Notes under the pieces: generated by a model
What the model saw: the letters and a program-made list of their open reading frames with translations, nothing else
Told to the model about the DNA's origin: nothing
The model's database searches: none
Shown: one piece after another, positions 26,332 through 33,663 of the stretch
Layout of the letters: each line of letters opens with the position of its first letter
How positions within the stretch are numbered: position 1 is the first letter of the stretch
Position numbers and translations under genes: made by a program
Assembly: GCA_004296455.1 (NCBI GenBank)
Contig: AP018280.1
Span: 2,046,001 to 2,110,000 of the forward strand
Reading direction: 5' to 3'
DNA from: Calothrix sp. NIES-4101
GTDB taxonomy: Bacteria > Cyanobacteriota > Cyanobacteriia > Cyanobacteriales > Nostocaceae
DNA length: 64,000 nt

Positions 26332-26535
26332 TTGATGGCTCGAAAAACAAGAACCGCAATACATGGACAAAAGAAAAAAGAAGTGTCAATGATGTTGACC
26401 CCAGAGAGTCTAGAATTTTTAGACACTCAGGCTCACGCACTGGGAATAAGTCGCAGCGAATTCGTAGAGCGCATGGCTCGCGCTCAAAAAGATTCGACAG
26501 AGACACAACTATTGGGGGAATGCTCCGCCACTTAA
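26329..26535 (+). CDS. Ribbon-helix-helix transcription regulator
   Basis: 68 residues (or 66 from the ATG at 26335). The Arg/Lys-rich N-terminus MLMARKTRTAIHGQKKKEVS is followed by a CopG/Arc-type ribbon-helix-helix core: SMMLTPESLEFLDTQAHALG, then ISRSEFVERMAR. The strand residues MMLTP and the ISRSEFVE turn are characteristic. It is a likely repressor of the element's divergent operons; the upstream repeats are its candidate binding sites. A coiled-coil ORF overlaps its 3' end in the -1 frame. Confidence 0.7.
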   Translation: MLMARKTRTAIHGQKKKEVSMMLTPESLEFLDTQAHALGISRSEFVERMARAQKDSTETQLLGECSAT

Positions 26536-26672
26536 TTAGCAATTACCGTGAACAAGTGGCGCAGAAACAACTAGAAATAGATCGCGCATCTGAAGAGAAA
26601 AGGATACTTGAGATAAAAATTAAGGAACTTGAAGCGCTTGAAAATAGCTTAAATAAATGCTCCCAAGAGTAA
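26520..26672 (+). CDS. 50-residue coiled-coil ORF overlapping the regulator
   Basis: ATG at 26520 with GGGGG just upstream. The product starts MLRHLISNYREQVAQKQLEI and continues as a heptad-like helix rich in Glu/Lys (DRASEEKRILEIKIKELEAL). It overlaps the regulator's last 16 bases in the -1 frame and ends just before a terminator. It may be a separate coupled gene or a frameshift extension that adds a coiled coil to the regulator; an A-run (CAAAAAG) sits upstream at about 26486. Confidence 0.4.
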   Translation: MLRHLISNYREQVAQKQLEIDRASEEKRILEIKIKELEALENSLNKCSQE

Positions 26673-26710
26673 AGCCGTCCACCCATTGGGTGAGACGGTT
26701 TCGTTTTGTT
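26671..26710 (+). terminator. Bidirectional terminator between convergent genes
   Basis: GCCGTC at 26674-26679 pairs with GACGGT at 26694-26699, with an inner CACCC/GGGTG stem around ATT, flanked by AAA on the left and TTTCGTTTTG on the right. It lies between the convergent regulator and the 26747-27127 gene. Confidence 0.7.
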
Positions 26711-26746
26711 CAATCTAAAATTCTACGTTCAAAAGGAAATCATCAG

Positions 26747-27127
26747 TTAATGGGTGTTCCTACCCAACTGCTGCCTTAAATCATTCAAGGTCTTATCTGT
26801 TTGGTTTGCTGTTTCTGTCTCATCCTCTTCTTGGTCGGTTACGTAAGGAGCGAAATCAATGACAAAGCGAACTGTCGCCCTTCCCTTTCTCCATCCGCCT
26901 CCACCATCCGCGCATAAGACCTCACACTCAACCCCATCATCCCGCCAACTACCGAATGCTTTGTGAGACTGCAATATAACAGCCATTATTTCCTTGATTC
27001 TGGTTGTGGGCTGATTTATAAAGCGTTCGCCTCCCCCTGTCATTACAAGTACATCATCATTCTTTAACTCAAATGTTTGCCCTAATTGAATTTTTGATGC
27101 ACCGACAGTTACAAATCGTTTTTTCAA
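26747..27127 (-). CDS. Unknown soluble protein of the element
   Basis: 126 residues from a TTG at 27127, chosen because AGGAGAAAGGA lies directly upstream; the frame runs on to 27202 but would overlap the divergent gene's leader. It opens (M)KKRFVTVGASKIQLGQTFEL, KNDDVLVMTGGGERFINQPT. The middle is Gly/Trp-rich (GVECEVLCADGGGGWRKGRA) and the tail acidic (DQEEDETETANQTDK). The start LGQTFELKNDDVL vaguely recalls cyanobacterial KGK-type proteins; not certain. Transcribed toward the regulator with a shared terminator. Confidence 0.5.
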   Translation of the reverse strand: MKKRFVTVGASKIQLGQTFELKNDDVLVMTGGGERFINQPTTRIKEIMAVILQSHKAFGSWRDDGVECEVLCADGGGGWRKGRATVRFVIDFAPYVTDQEEDETETANQTDKTLNDLRQQLGRNTH

Positions 27128-27207
27128 TTCCTTTCTCCTGATTATCAATACCCAACACCTGATTATTGATAGTTTTCCCAAAAACTTATTTATTGCGATC
27201 ACACACT

Positions 27208-27438
27208 ATGAAACAACCGACAGATACCCAACTTGGCAATATAAAAGCCTGTCAAAAAATGTATATGGACGCTACCGAGGGGCTTTTTAGTTATCTCCAA
27301 GCAACATTTGGACTGAACCGAGACCAAGCAATCTGGGTAGCGGGTGGCATCCTCTTCAAAATTACAGAGCACATGGAAAATCCCGAAGTAAGAGCCGAAT
27401 TTAGTGCGATCGCAGAATTTATCAAGTCGAATTATTAA
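27208..27438 (+). CDS. Small helical protein upstream of the primase
   Basis: 76 residues from the ATG at 27208 (MKQPTDTQLGNIKACQKMYM). Helical and soluble, with ATEGLFSYLQATFGLNRDQA and VAGGILFKITEHMENPE. First of four closely packed rightward genes ending in the primase-helicase (gap to the next gene 2 bases). Unknown function; an early or replication accessory role is inferred only from position. Confidence 0.55.
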   Translation: MKQPTDTQLGNIKACQKMYMDATEGLFSYLQATFGLNRDQAIWVAGGILFKITEHMENPEVRAEFSAIAEFIKSNY

Positions 27439-27440
27439 CT

Positions 27441-27704
27441 ATGAAAAAACTACTTTCGATCATCCGCTTCTATTTTTGGGGCGCTATGCATTCCCCAAAA
27501 TATCCATTATTTCAAATCCACTTTATTACTCCAATCGAAATTTGGTGTAAATGGTGGAAGCATACCTATTGCATGGAAGTAAATTTCCAGTTCCGCAAAC
27601 CTAGAATTATCTGGGACTACCCATTAAGTGCCCTTGATGATTATTCCCATGTTTACGGTGAGGAATTAGCCAGAGAATTATTTGATGGGTCAATCCCTTT
27701 TTAA
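27441..27704 (+). CDS. Small aromatic-rich protein, unknown
   Basis: 87 residues, rich in Trp/Tyr/Phe: MKKLLSIIRFYFWGAMHSPK, FITPIEIWCKWWKHTYCMEV, RIIWDYPLSALDDYSHVYGE. There is no clear membrane helix, although the first 16 residues are hydrophobic. Co-transcribed with its neighbours (2-base and 3-base gaps). No family recognised. Confidence 0.55.
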   Translation: MKKLLSIIRFYFWGAMHSPKYPLFQIHFITPIEIWCKWWKHTYCMEVNFQFRKPRIIWDYPLSALDDYSHVYGEELARELFDGSIPF

Positions 27705-27707
27705 TTT

Positions 27708-27932
27708 ATGGATGACGAACAACGCCTATTAAGAATCGAAAGGCACTTCGACACACTTAAGTATTGCCTACATCGGCATAATTTATTGCTACTCGCATTC
27801 GCAATTGAATTATCAAAAATAAGCCCAAGCGCCCCATTAAGAGGGGAATTAATTCAAGAGATTAAATCTGCAAGAGAGTCTCTTGAATCACTCAGTAATT
27901 TAATCCCAATAAATTTAGATAAGGAAGGATAG
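27708..27932 (+). CDS. Small helical protein, unknown
   Basis: 74 residues: MDDEQRLLRIERHFDTLKYC, LHRHNLLLLAFAIELSKISP and ELIQEIKSARESLESLSNLI. It looks like a two- or three-helix bundle, possibly a coiled coil. It lies five bases before the primase-helicase gene in the same operon. Confidence 0.55.
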   Translation: MDDEQRLLRIERHFDTLKYCLHRHNLLLLAFAIELSKISPSAPLRGELIQEIKSARESLESLSNLIPINLDKEG

Positions 27933-27937
27933 ATACA

Positions 27938-30676
27938 ATGGATACATGCACAAAAAAAAGAGACGTAGACGCGCCTCAATCCAATAATAATACCCTTAAC
28001 AAAATTCTAGGAAGTCAAGCGACTTCTGAAGACAATTTTAACACAGAAATACCTATTTCTGTCGATTCCAAGCATTGGAATGAATGGTTAAATAGTGGGG
28101 TCGAACCATCAATAATTACAAATAATATTCGCTCTATTTTCGAGTCTTATGAAGTTGATAAAATTCTCAACCGTACCAAACGACGCTGGAAGGATACGAA
28201 CAAAATAACCCCGTGCTGGCTAGTTTCCGGCATCGACCCATTGACCGATGAGCCTACCTTACTCGGATGCCAGGTCAAACCAGATGTTCCCTTGGTTGGT
28301 AAAAATGGCAAGACTCAAAAATACATCGGGGCTAACGAACATGACACCGCCCCATTATTTTTAAAAACGGGGATAGATAATTACTGGGTATCAATAATTA
28401 ACGATAAATCTATTCCAGTAATTATTACCGAGGGAGGCAAAAAAGCCGGAGCGGGGCTAACAATAGGGCATCCCACAATATCCATACCTGGTGTTTCTAC
28501 CTGTCGAAAAAATGGGAAGTTGCATGATTATTTACAACTATTCGTAGGATTCGGGCGAATATTTTATCTGTGTTTTGATAACGACGTTAGTTATAAACGC
28601 CCAGTACAAAACGCCATGATTGGACTAGCAAGAGAATTAAGCGCTAGCGGGTCAAAGGTCATGGTTATCAACCTACCGCCAGGAGACGCTAAGGGAATGG
28701 ATGATTATATTAGTCAAAATGGGAAGGAAGCGTTCGACAAATTAATAGAAGATGCCGAAACTATTGAAGAGTGGCGGAAGCGAATTGAAGAGCAATGGCA
28801 AGAGCAATTACTTGCAGAACAGGAAGAAAACCCATCGCGACTAGCACGACGCTTTGAAATAGTTAAACAAGGTTGGGGCGAAAGTTTGGCGCTAAATATC
28901 CTCAAAAGTTCGGTCGAGCTTAATGGGATGCCTTTAGATATGGATCAGATCAGGCTTTATCTGTCCCTCGAATTTAAAGAAGATATTCCGATCGGGGACG
29001 CAAAAGCGATTATTGATATGTTGGCGGGTCAAAACGCCTATAACCCCGTCGCCCAATACCTGGATGGATTACATGAACAATACCCCGACCCCGACACATC
29101 AATTTTGGATAACCTGGCAACCCGCTATTTTGGGACTGATGACCCGCTCCACAATATATATATGAAGAAGCACTTAGTCGCTTCCGTCGCCAGAATCCGC
29201 AAGCCAGGTTGCAAGCATGATTGTGCAACCATCCTTGTAGGTAATCAAGGTGTTGGGAAAAGTACATTCTGGGAAACGCTGCATGGTCGCGAGTGGTTTA
29301 GCGACGAACTGGGTGATGCAAACGAGAAAGATGAATTAGCCAAGTTACACAGATTTTGGTGTCTAGAATGGTCGGAGTTTGAGACGGTCTATCGTCGCAA
29401 GGATGTGGGGGCGTTGAAAAAATTCATGACTGCGACGGTCGATACCTACCGCGCCCCATATAGCATCCATCCTAAAGATTACCCAAGGATGTCAGTTTTA
29501 GTCGGCACAACCAACGAAACAGAAATATTATCCGACCCGACCGGGAACCGTCGCTTTTGGATCATTCCCTCAAAACGCGACTCCATCCCCACCGATTTAC
29601 TCGCCCAAGAACGCGATCGCATTTGGGCGGCTGCTAATCATTTATATTTCGCAGGTTACAAATGGTGGCTAACTCCAGAAGAGCGCGAGCGACAGGATAC
29701 TTTAAACCAGAATTACCAAGTTAAAGACCCGTGGGAAGAAAAAGTTAAAGAATATATTCGGGGTCGAGACTACGTGACGGTTGACGCGGTTTTGACCGCG
29801 CTTGATGTGGAAGTGTCCCGACAAGATGTAAGGATGGCTCATCGGGTCGGTAACACCTTAAGAAGATTGGGGTGGAAACAGTCCAGAAAACGGATCGGGG
29901 ATGGGGTAATTAGGGTATGGATACCAGAAGATGAGCTAAGTGATTACCCTAGTGATGATGTATCTTTTGTAAAAACCGAAAATTTTGATCAAAAAAACCA
30001 GAAAAAAAATAGTTTGGGTAATTACAGTGGATCAAGTGGATCAAGTGGATCAGCCCTTGAAAACGTTTCTCAAAACCCAAATTTTACTACTGGTAACGAA
30101 ACTAATCAGTATGTTCTAGTGGATCAGGGCTTAACTCCTACTGTGCAAGGAATCCAGCCAACAGAAAAAAATAGTGATCCACTTGATCCACTAGAAATGA
30201 CTAAACTATTTTTTTCTAGTGAAAACACATCTGTAGGGTCTGACCCCTCACTTACCCCCCACAATGAAAAACCCTGTACTGAGATAAAATCATTACCCGA
30301 CTCTTCAAAGGCAATTTATCATTCTCCCCTTGGACAGATAAAAGCGATCGCCGAACCCATCACGGACAAGCAGTGGAAATTTACCCTTATGCTTGCCGAT
30401 AGTATGGAAGTAGTACACTCGCAAGAGATGTCCGCGAACGCCAAAAAAGCCGCCCAAAAATTGAAGCGGGTCAAAGATAATTGGATCGAGTCTTTAGTAT
30501 TTCGAGTGCATCGGATTGAGGGGATGGAATACCAGTGGATAGAGAATTGTAAGTGTGTTGAGACTCGCTCCCACTACGACCCTAATCGGACTGTCTTTGT
30601 GTTCCAGTGCCCAGACGGCAAGCTTATCTCTAAACAAATGAGAGAGAATGATGAATTTGAGCTAGTTAATGGATGA
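27938..30676 (+). CDS. Primase-helicase: DUF3854 (TOPRIM-like) plus VapE-type helicase
   Basis: 912 residues, probably the element's replication initiator. Residues about 90-290 resemble DUF3854, a TOPRIM-like primase module: Glu in VIITEGGKKAGAG (162-174), the acidic pair in LCFDNDVSY and GDAKGMDDYI. Residues 400-600 are a VapE-type superfamily 3-like ATPase: Walker A VGNQGVGKST (434-443), Walker B RFWCLEWSE (472-480), TTNETEIL and GNRRFWIIP. Residues 600-670 look like a winged helix (VTVDAVLTALDVEVSRQDVR). A Ser/Gly/Asn-rich linker (about 680-770) carries 9-bp DNA iterons. The C-terminal 130 residues (GQIKAIAEPITDKQWKFTLM) form a separate small domain. Such enzymes are typical of phages, satellites and plasmids. 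Confidence 0.85.
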   Translation: MDTCTKKRDVDAPQSNNNTLNKILGSQATSEDNFNTEIPISVDSKHWNEWLNSGVEPSIITNNIRSIFESYEVDKILNRTKRRWKDTNKITPCWLVSGIDPLTDEPTLLGCQVKPDVPLVGKNGKTQKYIGANEHDTAPLFLKTGIDNYWVSIINDKSIPVIITEGGKKAGAGLTIGHPTISIPGVSTCRKNGKLHDYLQLFVGFGRIFYLCFDNDVSYKRPVQNAMIGLARELSASGSKVMVINLPPGDAKGMDDYISQNGKEAFDKLIEDAETIEEWRKRIEEQWQEQLLAEQEENPSRLARRFEIVKQGWGESLALNILKSSVELNGMPLDMDQIRLYLSLEFKEDIPIGDAKAIIDMLAGQNAYNPVAQYLDGLHEQYPDPDTSILDNLATRYFGTDDPLHNIYMKKHLVASVARIRKPGCKHDCATILVGNQGVGKSTFWETLHGREWFSDELGDANEKDELAKLHRFWCLEWSEFETVYRRKDVGALKKFMTATVDTYRAPYSIHPKDYPRMSVLVGTTNETEILSDPTGNRRFWIIPSKRDSIPTDLLAQERDRIWAAANHLYFAGYKWWLTPEERERQDTLNQNYQVKDPWEEKVKEYIRGRDYVTVDAVLTALDVEVSRQDVRMAHRVGNTLRRLGWKQSRKRIGDGVIRVWIPEDELSDYPSDDVSFVKTENFDQKNQKKNSLGNYSGSSGSSGSALENVSQNPNFTTGNETNQYVLVDQGLTPTVQGIQPTEKNSDPLDPLEMTKLFFSSENTSVGSDPSLTPHNEKPCTEIKSLPDSSKAIYHSPLGQIKAIAEPITDKQWKFTLMLADSMEVVHSQEMSANAKKAAQKLKRVKDNWIESLVFRVHRIEGMEYQWIENCKCVETRSHYDPNRTVFVFQCPDGKLISKQMRENDEFELVNG
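30026..30192. repeat. Six 9-bp iterons AGTGGATCA inside the primase gene
   Basis: Three tandem copies at 30026-30052, one at 30118-30126 and two inverted tandem copies at 30175-30192. They encode the Ser/Gly and Asp/Pro/Leu linker of the primase. The inverted tandem pairs match over 18 bases. The arrangement resembles an origin located inside a replication gene. Confidence 0.7.
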
Positions 30677-30730
30677 ACTAGACAAATAAAAAGCGATCGC
30701 ACTCGTGTAGTGACAAATGTAGTGCCAATT

Positions 30731-31039
30731 TTAATCACTCTCTGGAATAGGGACGGTTTGTCCTGCAAGTTTATGGGTACAGTCATCCAAATATTGGATA
30801 TTCCCGTCAGTAACAAAACTGTGACAAACCATTAATTTACCGTCACTACGCTCAACCCTTGTCAAAATACTTGGGCTAAATGTTGGTTTGACTTCATTCC
30901 CGTTAAAATCCCAGCTTGCCCCATTGGGAGATTTGTAAGGACGGATGTAAGGGGCGTGATGGCTTTTGCATCCAGGACAGAAGTACATATAGCCCACAGT
31001 ATCCCCGTCGTTATTTTCTATTCGTAGAAGTTTAGACAT
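30731..31039 (-). CDS. DUF6527-like phage-associated zinc protein
   Basis: 102 residues from the ATG at 31039 (MSKLLRIENNDGDTVGYMYF). Motifs: CPGCKSHHAPYI, then WDFNGNEVKPTFSPSIL, CHSFVTDGNIQYLDD and CTHKLAGQTVPIPE. This pattern (CPGC-x-x-H, W-FNG, PTFSPS, CHSFV-DG, C-H-LAGQ) matches a small protein family I know from many phages and prophages, now called DUF6527. The Cys/His pattern suggests metal binding; function is unknown. It points the element toward a viral rather than a conjugative nature. Convergent with the primase gene. Confidence 0.75.
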   Translation of the reverse strand: MSKLLRIENNDGDTVGYMYFCPGCKSHHAPYIRPYKSPNGASWDFNGNEVKPTFSPSILTRVERSDGKLMVCHSFVTDGNIQYLDDCTHKLAGQTVPIPESD

Positions 31040-31232
31040 TTTGGTATTCGTAAAAATAAAAAGCGATCGCACTCTCTTCTCCAATGAAGTGCGATCGCTA
31101 TTGGTGTTGTAAATCAGGTGAACCGGAAAATTAAGAAAGGGCTAGCGAGGATTTAGCCCCTGGCTATAAGTGAAAAGAAAAGCGATCGCCCCTTACTGCG
31201 TACTGACTAGCGATCGCCTGCTTATTCGCAGA

Positions 31233-31490
31233 TTAAGCAGCTTTTAAATTCTCAAGATCGGCTTTGGCTTTGGCGACGAGTTCCCCGAGTGCCCCATCCT
31301 GCTCGGTATCTTCGTTTATGTAAGTTTCGTACAAGGTTTTAAACTCTAGAGCTTCACCTTCTTTAGCTGCAATTACATCATCTTTAGAAGCACTCTCCGC
31401 GCTTAATCGTGCGTTATCTTGCTTTAAGAAATAGATGTATTCAAATAGCATTACAAGCACTTCATTTACCTGTTCGTTTTGTACTGGCAT
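31233..31490 (-). CDS. Small coiled-coil protein, unknown
   Basis: 85 residues, acidic and helical: MPVQNEQVNEVLVMLFEYIY, FLKQDNARLSAESASKDDVI, EFKTLYETYINEDTEQDGAL, ending DLENLKAA. Looks like a parallel coiled coil. It lies downstream of the lysis genes on the same strand. The 31085-31232 spacer to its right-to-left end carries several GCGATCGC-centred hairpins and no gene. Confidence 0.5.
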   Translation of the reverse strand: MPVQNEQVNEVLVMLFEYIYFLKQDNARLSAESASKDDVIAAKEGEALEFKTLYETYINEDTEQDGALGELVAKAKADLENLKAA

Positions 31491-31578
31491 AGTTCGATAA
31501 TTCCTAATAAAAATAATATCGAGTAAATCAGAGCAATTTACCCGATTAACTGTCGTTTATCTCAAAGTAATAATAGTA

Positions 31579-31734
31579 TCAAAATTGTCTACTGTCTACC
31601 GTATCTTTAAGTCTTTTTACGGTACGGGTTAGGGCATGAATTTCTGCATCCCTTTTAATATCTTGCAGTATTTGGTATATCTGCAAGGCAATCAGAATTA
31701 GCGATAAAGCCTCACCCACTTGGGCTGCTAGCAC
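31579..31734 (-). CDS. Holin-like single-pass protein overlapping the endolysin
   Basis: 51 codons from a GTG at 31734 to TGA at 31579-31581; GGAGGGG lies about 9 bases upstream inside the amidase gene. The product starts (M)LAAQVGEALSLILIALQIYQ, one membrane helix (about residues 8-26), then a highly charged tail (RDAEIHALTRTVKRLKDTVD). Size, one helix, charged C-terminus and overlap with an endolysin gene are the pattern of class III-like holins. Homology is not claimed. Confidence 0.5.
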   Translation of the reverse strand: MLAAQVGEALSLILIALQIYQILQDIKRDAEIHALTRTVKRLKDTVDSRQF

Positions 31735-32236
31735 TTAATATCCCCTCCAAAATGGCATCACTCGTATTTTCAGCGCTGAATAATGCCATGTCTTTCTTAT
31801 TCGTTATAAAGCACCCTTCTACAATAATTGCTGGCATTTTTGTATTCCGCAGTACGTAATAAATTCGCCCGTTCTTAGCGCCTCTATCCGTATACCCTAA
31901 TTGTGCAATATTTTTACAAATATTTTCTGCGTATTTCCACCCAATTTCGGAAATAGCAAAAGTCTCTACTCCATTAGCTGTGGGGGTGAAACTATTAAAA
32001 TGTATGCTGATAAATATTTCACATTCATGATAATTAGCAATATCGCATCTTTGCTGTAAAGAATGCTTTGTTGAGTTAGCTTTTAGTGGTCGAGTGCGAA
32101 TAATCCGATGACCGGCTTTGCTCAATTTAGCAATAACTAATTCGCCAGTTTCATTAATTAAGTCTTCCTCTCTCCGAATTCCGACAGCCCCGCCGTCAAA
32201 ATCACAACCATGCCCCAAGTCAATCCCAAACAGCAT
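31712..32236 (-). CDS. N-acetylmuramoyl-L-alanine amidase (Amidase_3), endolysin
   Basis: 174 residues, a complete Amidase_3 catalytic domain with no signal peptide or cell-wall-binding domain. It cleaves the lactyl-peptide bond of peptidoglycan. Zinc ligands are visible: His9 (GIDLGHG), Glu23/24 (RREEDLIN), His79 (ISIHFNS), with catalytic Glu140 (IIVEGCFITN). The FDGGAVG motif after the first His is typical of phage and sporulation amidases. Without a signal it would need a holin, and a holin-like gene overlaps its 3' end. Role: host lysis or, less likely, element-encoded wall remodelling. Confidence 0.85.
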   Translation of the reverse strand: MLFGIDLGHGCDFDGGAVGIRREEDLINETGELVIAKLSKAGHRIIRTRPLKANSTKHSLQQRCDIANYHECEIFISIHFNSFTPTANGVETFAISEIGWKYAENICKNIAQLGYTDRGAKNGRIYYVLRNTKMPAIIVEGCFITNKKDMALFSAENTSDAILEGILSASSPSG

Positions 32237-32276
32237 ACAAATACAGAGATACTACTGTCTCTATAGTAACTCTGTA

Positions 32277-33362
32277 TTAGGTAGGTGTGGTAGCGGCTCT
32301 AAAACCTTCATTTATCCGAATACGTACAGTCTGTACTCTTCCGAGCATGTTACTACGGGCTATTTTTTGGGAGGCGATGTATGTATCCATATTGTTAGCG
32401 ATCATAAATGATGCCTCCATACAGCTATCGGTAAAGCCTTCTAGTGTGTTCTCGTAAAATTGCTTCCACTGCGGGTCTTGTTCTTTGGCGATACTGGCAT
32501 CAATAATATTTTTCTTAATTGTCCAAGCTTCTTGGTTGGCATCTCCCCATTTTTTGAAGCGGTCTTCCCCGATCGTCCTCCGCACAAATTTAGAAAATTC
32601 ACTTTCAGGATTGCGCTTCAGTTCCCGACGCAACGACGTAAATCGATTAATCAGTTCGCTATTTAGCAGTGTTTGCGCTGATAAACGCACAATTTGACCA
32701 ATGTAGGCGTATAGCTCCTGTCTGGCTTCCTCGTTCAAATCCTGCGCGATCGCCACTGCTACCGCCTTATTAAAACGGAAGGCCACAGAATTGGGTAAAG
32801 CGCCACAAACGAGCCAACCTAACGCACTGCCGACCGTTGTCCCCAATAGCCCGTACATGCCATTAACTTTATTCTCTAACTCCTTCCATAGCTCCTCATC
32901 TGTCTGATTAATATTGAAGTTCAGCACTTGCCCGGTAGTTTGAATCCCTAATTGTAAAAGTGGGGTGACAACTGGCTGCAAGGTAATGGCACTCATCAAA
33001 CCCAAGGTGTTTACAGCAAAACTCCCCACTCCCCCGATTAATCCCCCCGCGAAACCAGAACCAAAAACAATACTTAAGACTTTGCCACCCAAAACAACGA
33101 ATGCAGTTACCCCAATGCATTTAAGCGTCCACTTCGCAAAATCCCCCGCGTTGTTAATACCCATTGCGCGTAAATCTTCTTTGTAACTCTCAATAAACTC
33201 CGGCAATGTATATTTGAGGTTTTTGACATCTTCGACATATTCATCAAATAAATATTTTGCGTCTTTAGCTAATTTCTTCCCTTCCCGTTGGGCTGCATTT
33301 AAATTACTTTTGAGCAAGTCCTTAAAACCTGGTAATAAACCGCGAATAATCGTTAATGCCAT
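32277..33362 (-). CDS. Large helical membrane-associated protein, virion or secretion candidate
   Basis: 361 residues. The N-terminal 80 are charged helices (LLPGFKDLLKSNLNAAQREG). A Gly-rich hydrophobic core at about 88-150 (GVTAFVVLGGKVLSIVFGSG, FAGGLIGGVGSFAVNTLGLM) and another at about 172-192 (LLGTTVGSALGWLVCGALPN) could span membranes. The C-terminal 170 residues are soluble and helical (RRELKRNPESEFSKFVRRTI). Gly-zipper-like hydrophobic stretches between helices are seen in phage penetration, pilot or membrane proteins. I recognise no named family. It sits 41 bases before the amidase and abuts the next gene (ATG/stop contact at 33362). Confidence 0.6.
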   Translation of the reverse strand: MALTIIRGLLPGFKDLLKSNLNAAQREGKKLAKDAKYLFDEYVEDVKNLKYTLPEFIESYKEDLRAMGINNAGDFAKWTLKCIGVTAFVVLGGKVLSIVFGSGFAGGLIGGVGSFAVNTLGLMSAITLQPVVTPLLQLGIQTTGQVLNFNINQTDEELWKELENKVNGMYGLLGTTVGSALGWLVCGALPNSVAFRFNKAVAVAIAQDLNEEARQELYAYIGQIVRLSAQTLLNSELINRFTSLRRELKRNPESEFSKFVRRTIGEDRFKKWGDANQEAWTIKKNIIDASIAKEQDPQWKQFYENTLEGFTDSCMEASFMIANNMDTYIASQKIARSNMLGRVQTVRIRINEGFRAATTPT

Positions 33363-33649
33363 TATTTTTTCTTCCCTCCCTTATCTCGTAATGAAGCAAT
33401 CGAAGTCCGCAACCTTTGAATTGAGATTTCAGCACTACCGTTAGTAAAATTCTTGATTAGATAATCAGTGTCTTTGAGGAATTGGTCAAAATCTGCTGTG
33501 GTATTAATCGCTTTTAACTTGAATTGTTTACCCAATTGACCGCCTAATGCTTTTCTACCATTAAGGGTATCGGTGAGGCTCAATGTGCGCTCAATATCAT
33601 TTTTAATCCGGCCTGTCGCTTCTGCTTCTGTTGGTATTTTTCTTGTCAT
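33362..33649 (-). CDS. Small basic protein, unknown
   Basis: 95 residues: MTRKIPTEAEATGRIKNDIE, RTLSLTDTLNGRKALGGQLG, DFDQFLKDTDYLIKNFTNGS, ending RDKGGKKK. Helical and basic. One-base overlap with the following membrane-protein gene and a 14-base gap from the 657-residue gene upstream; part of the late block. Unknown function. Confidence 0.55.
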   Translation of the reverse strand: MTRKIPTEAEATGRIKNDIERTLSLTDTLNGRKALGGQLGKQFKLKAINTTADFDQFLKDTDYLIKNFTNGSAEISIQRLRTSIASLRDKGGKKK

Positions 33650-33663
33650 ATATTTATCGTTAA

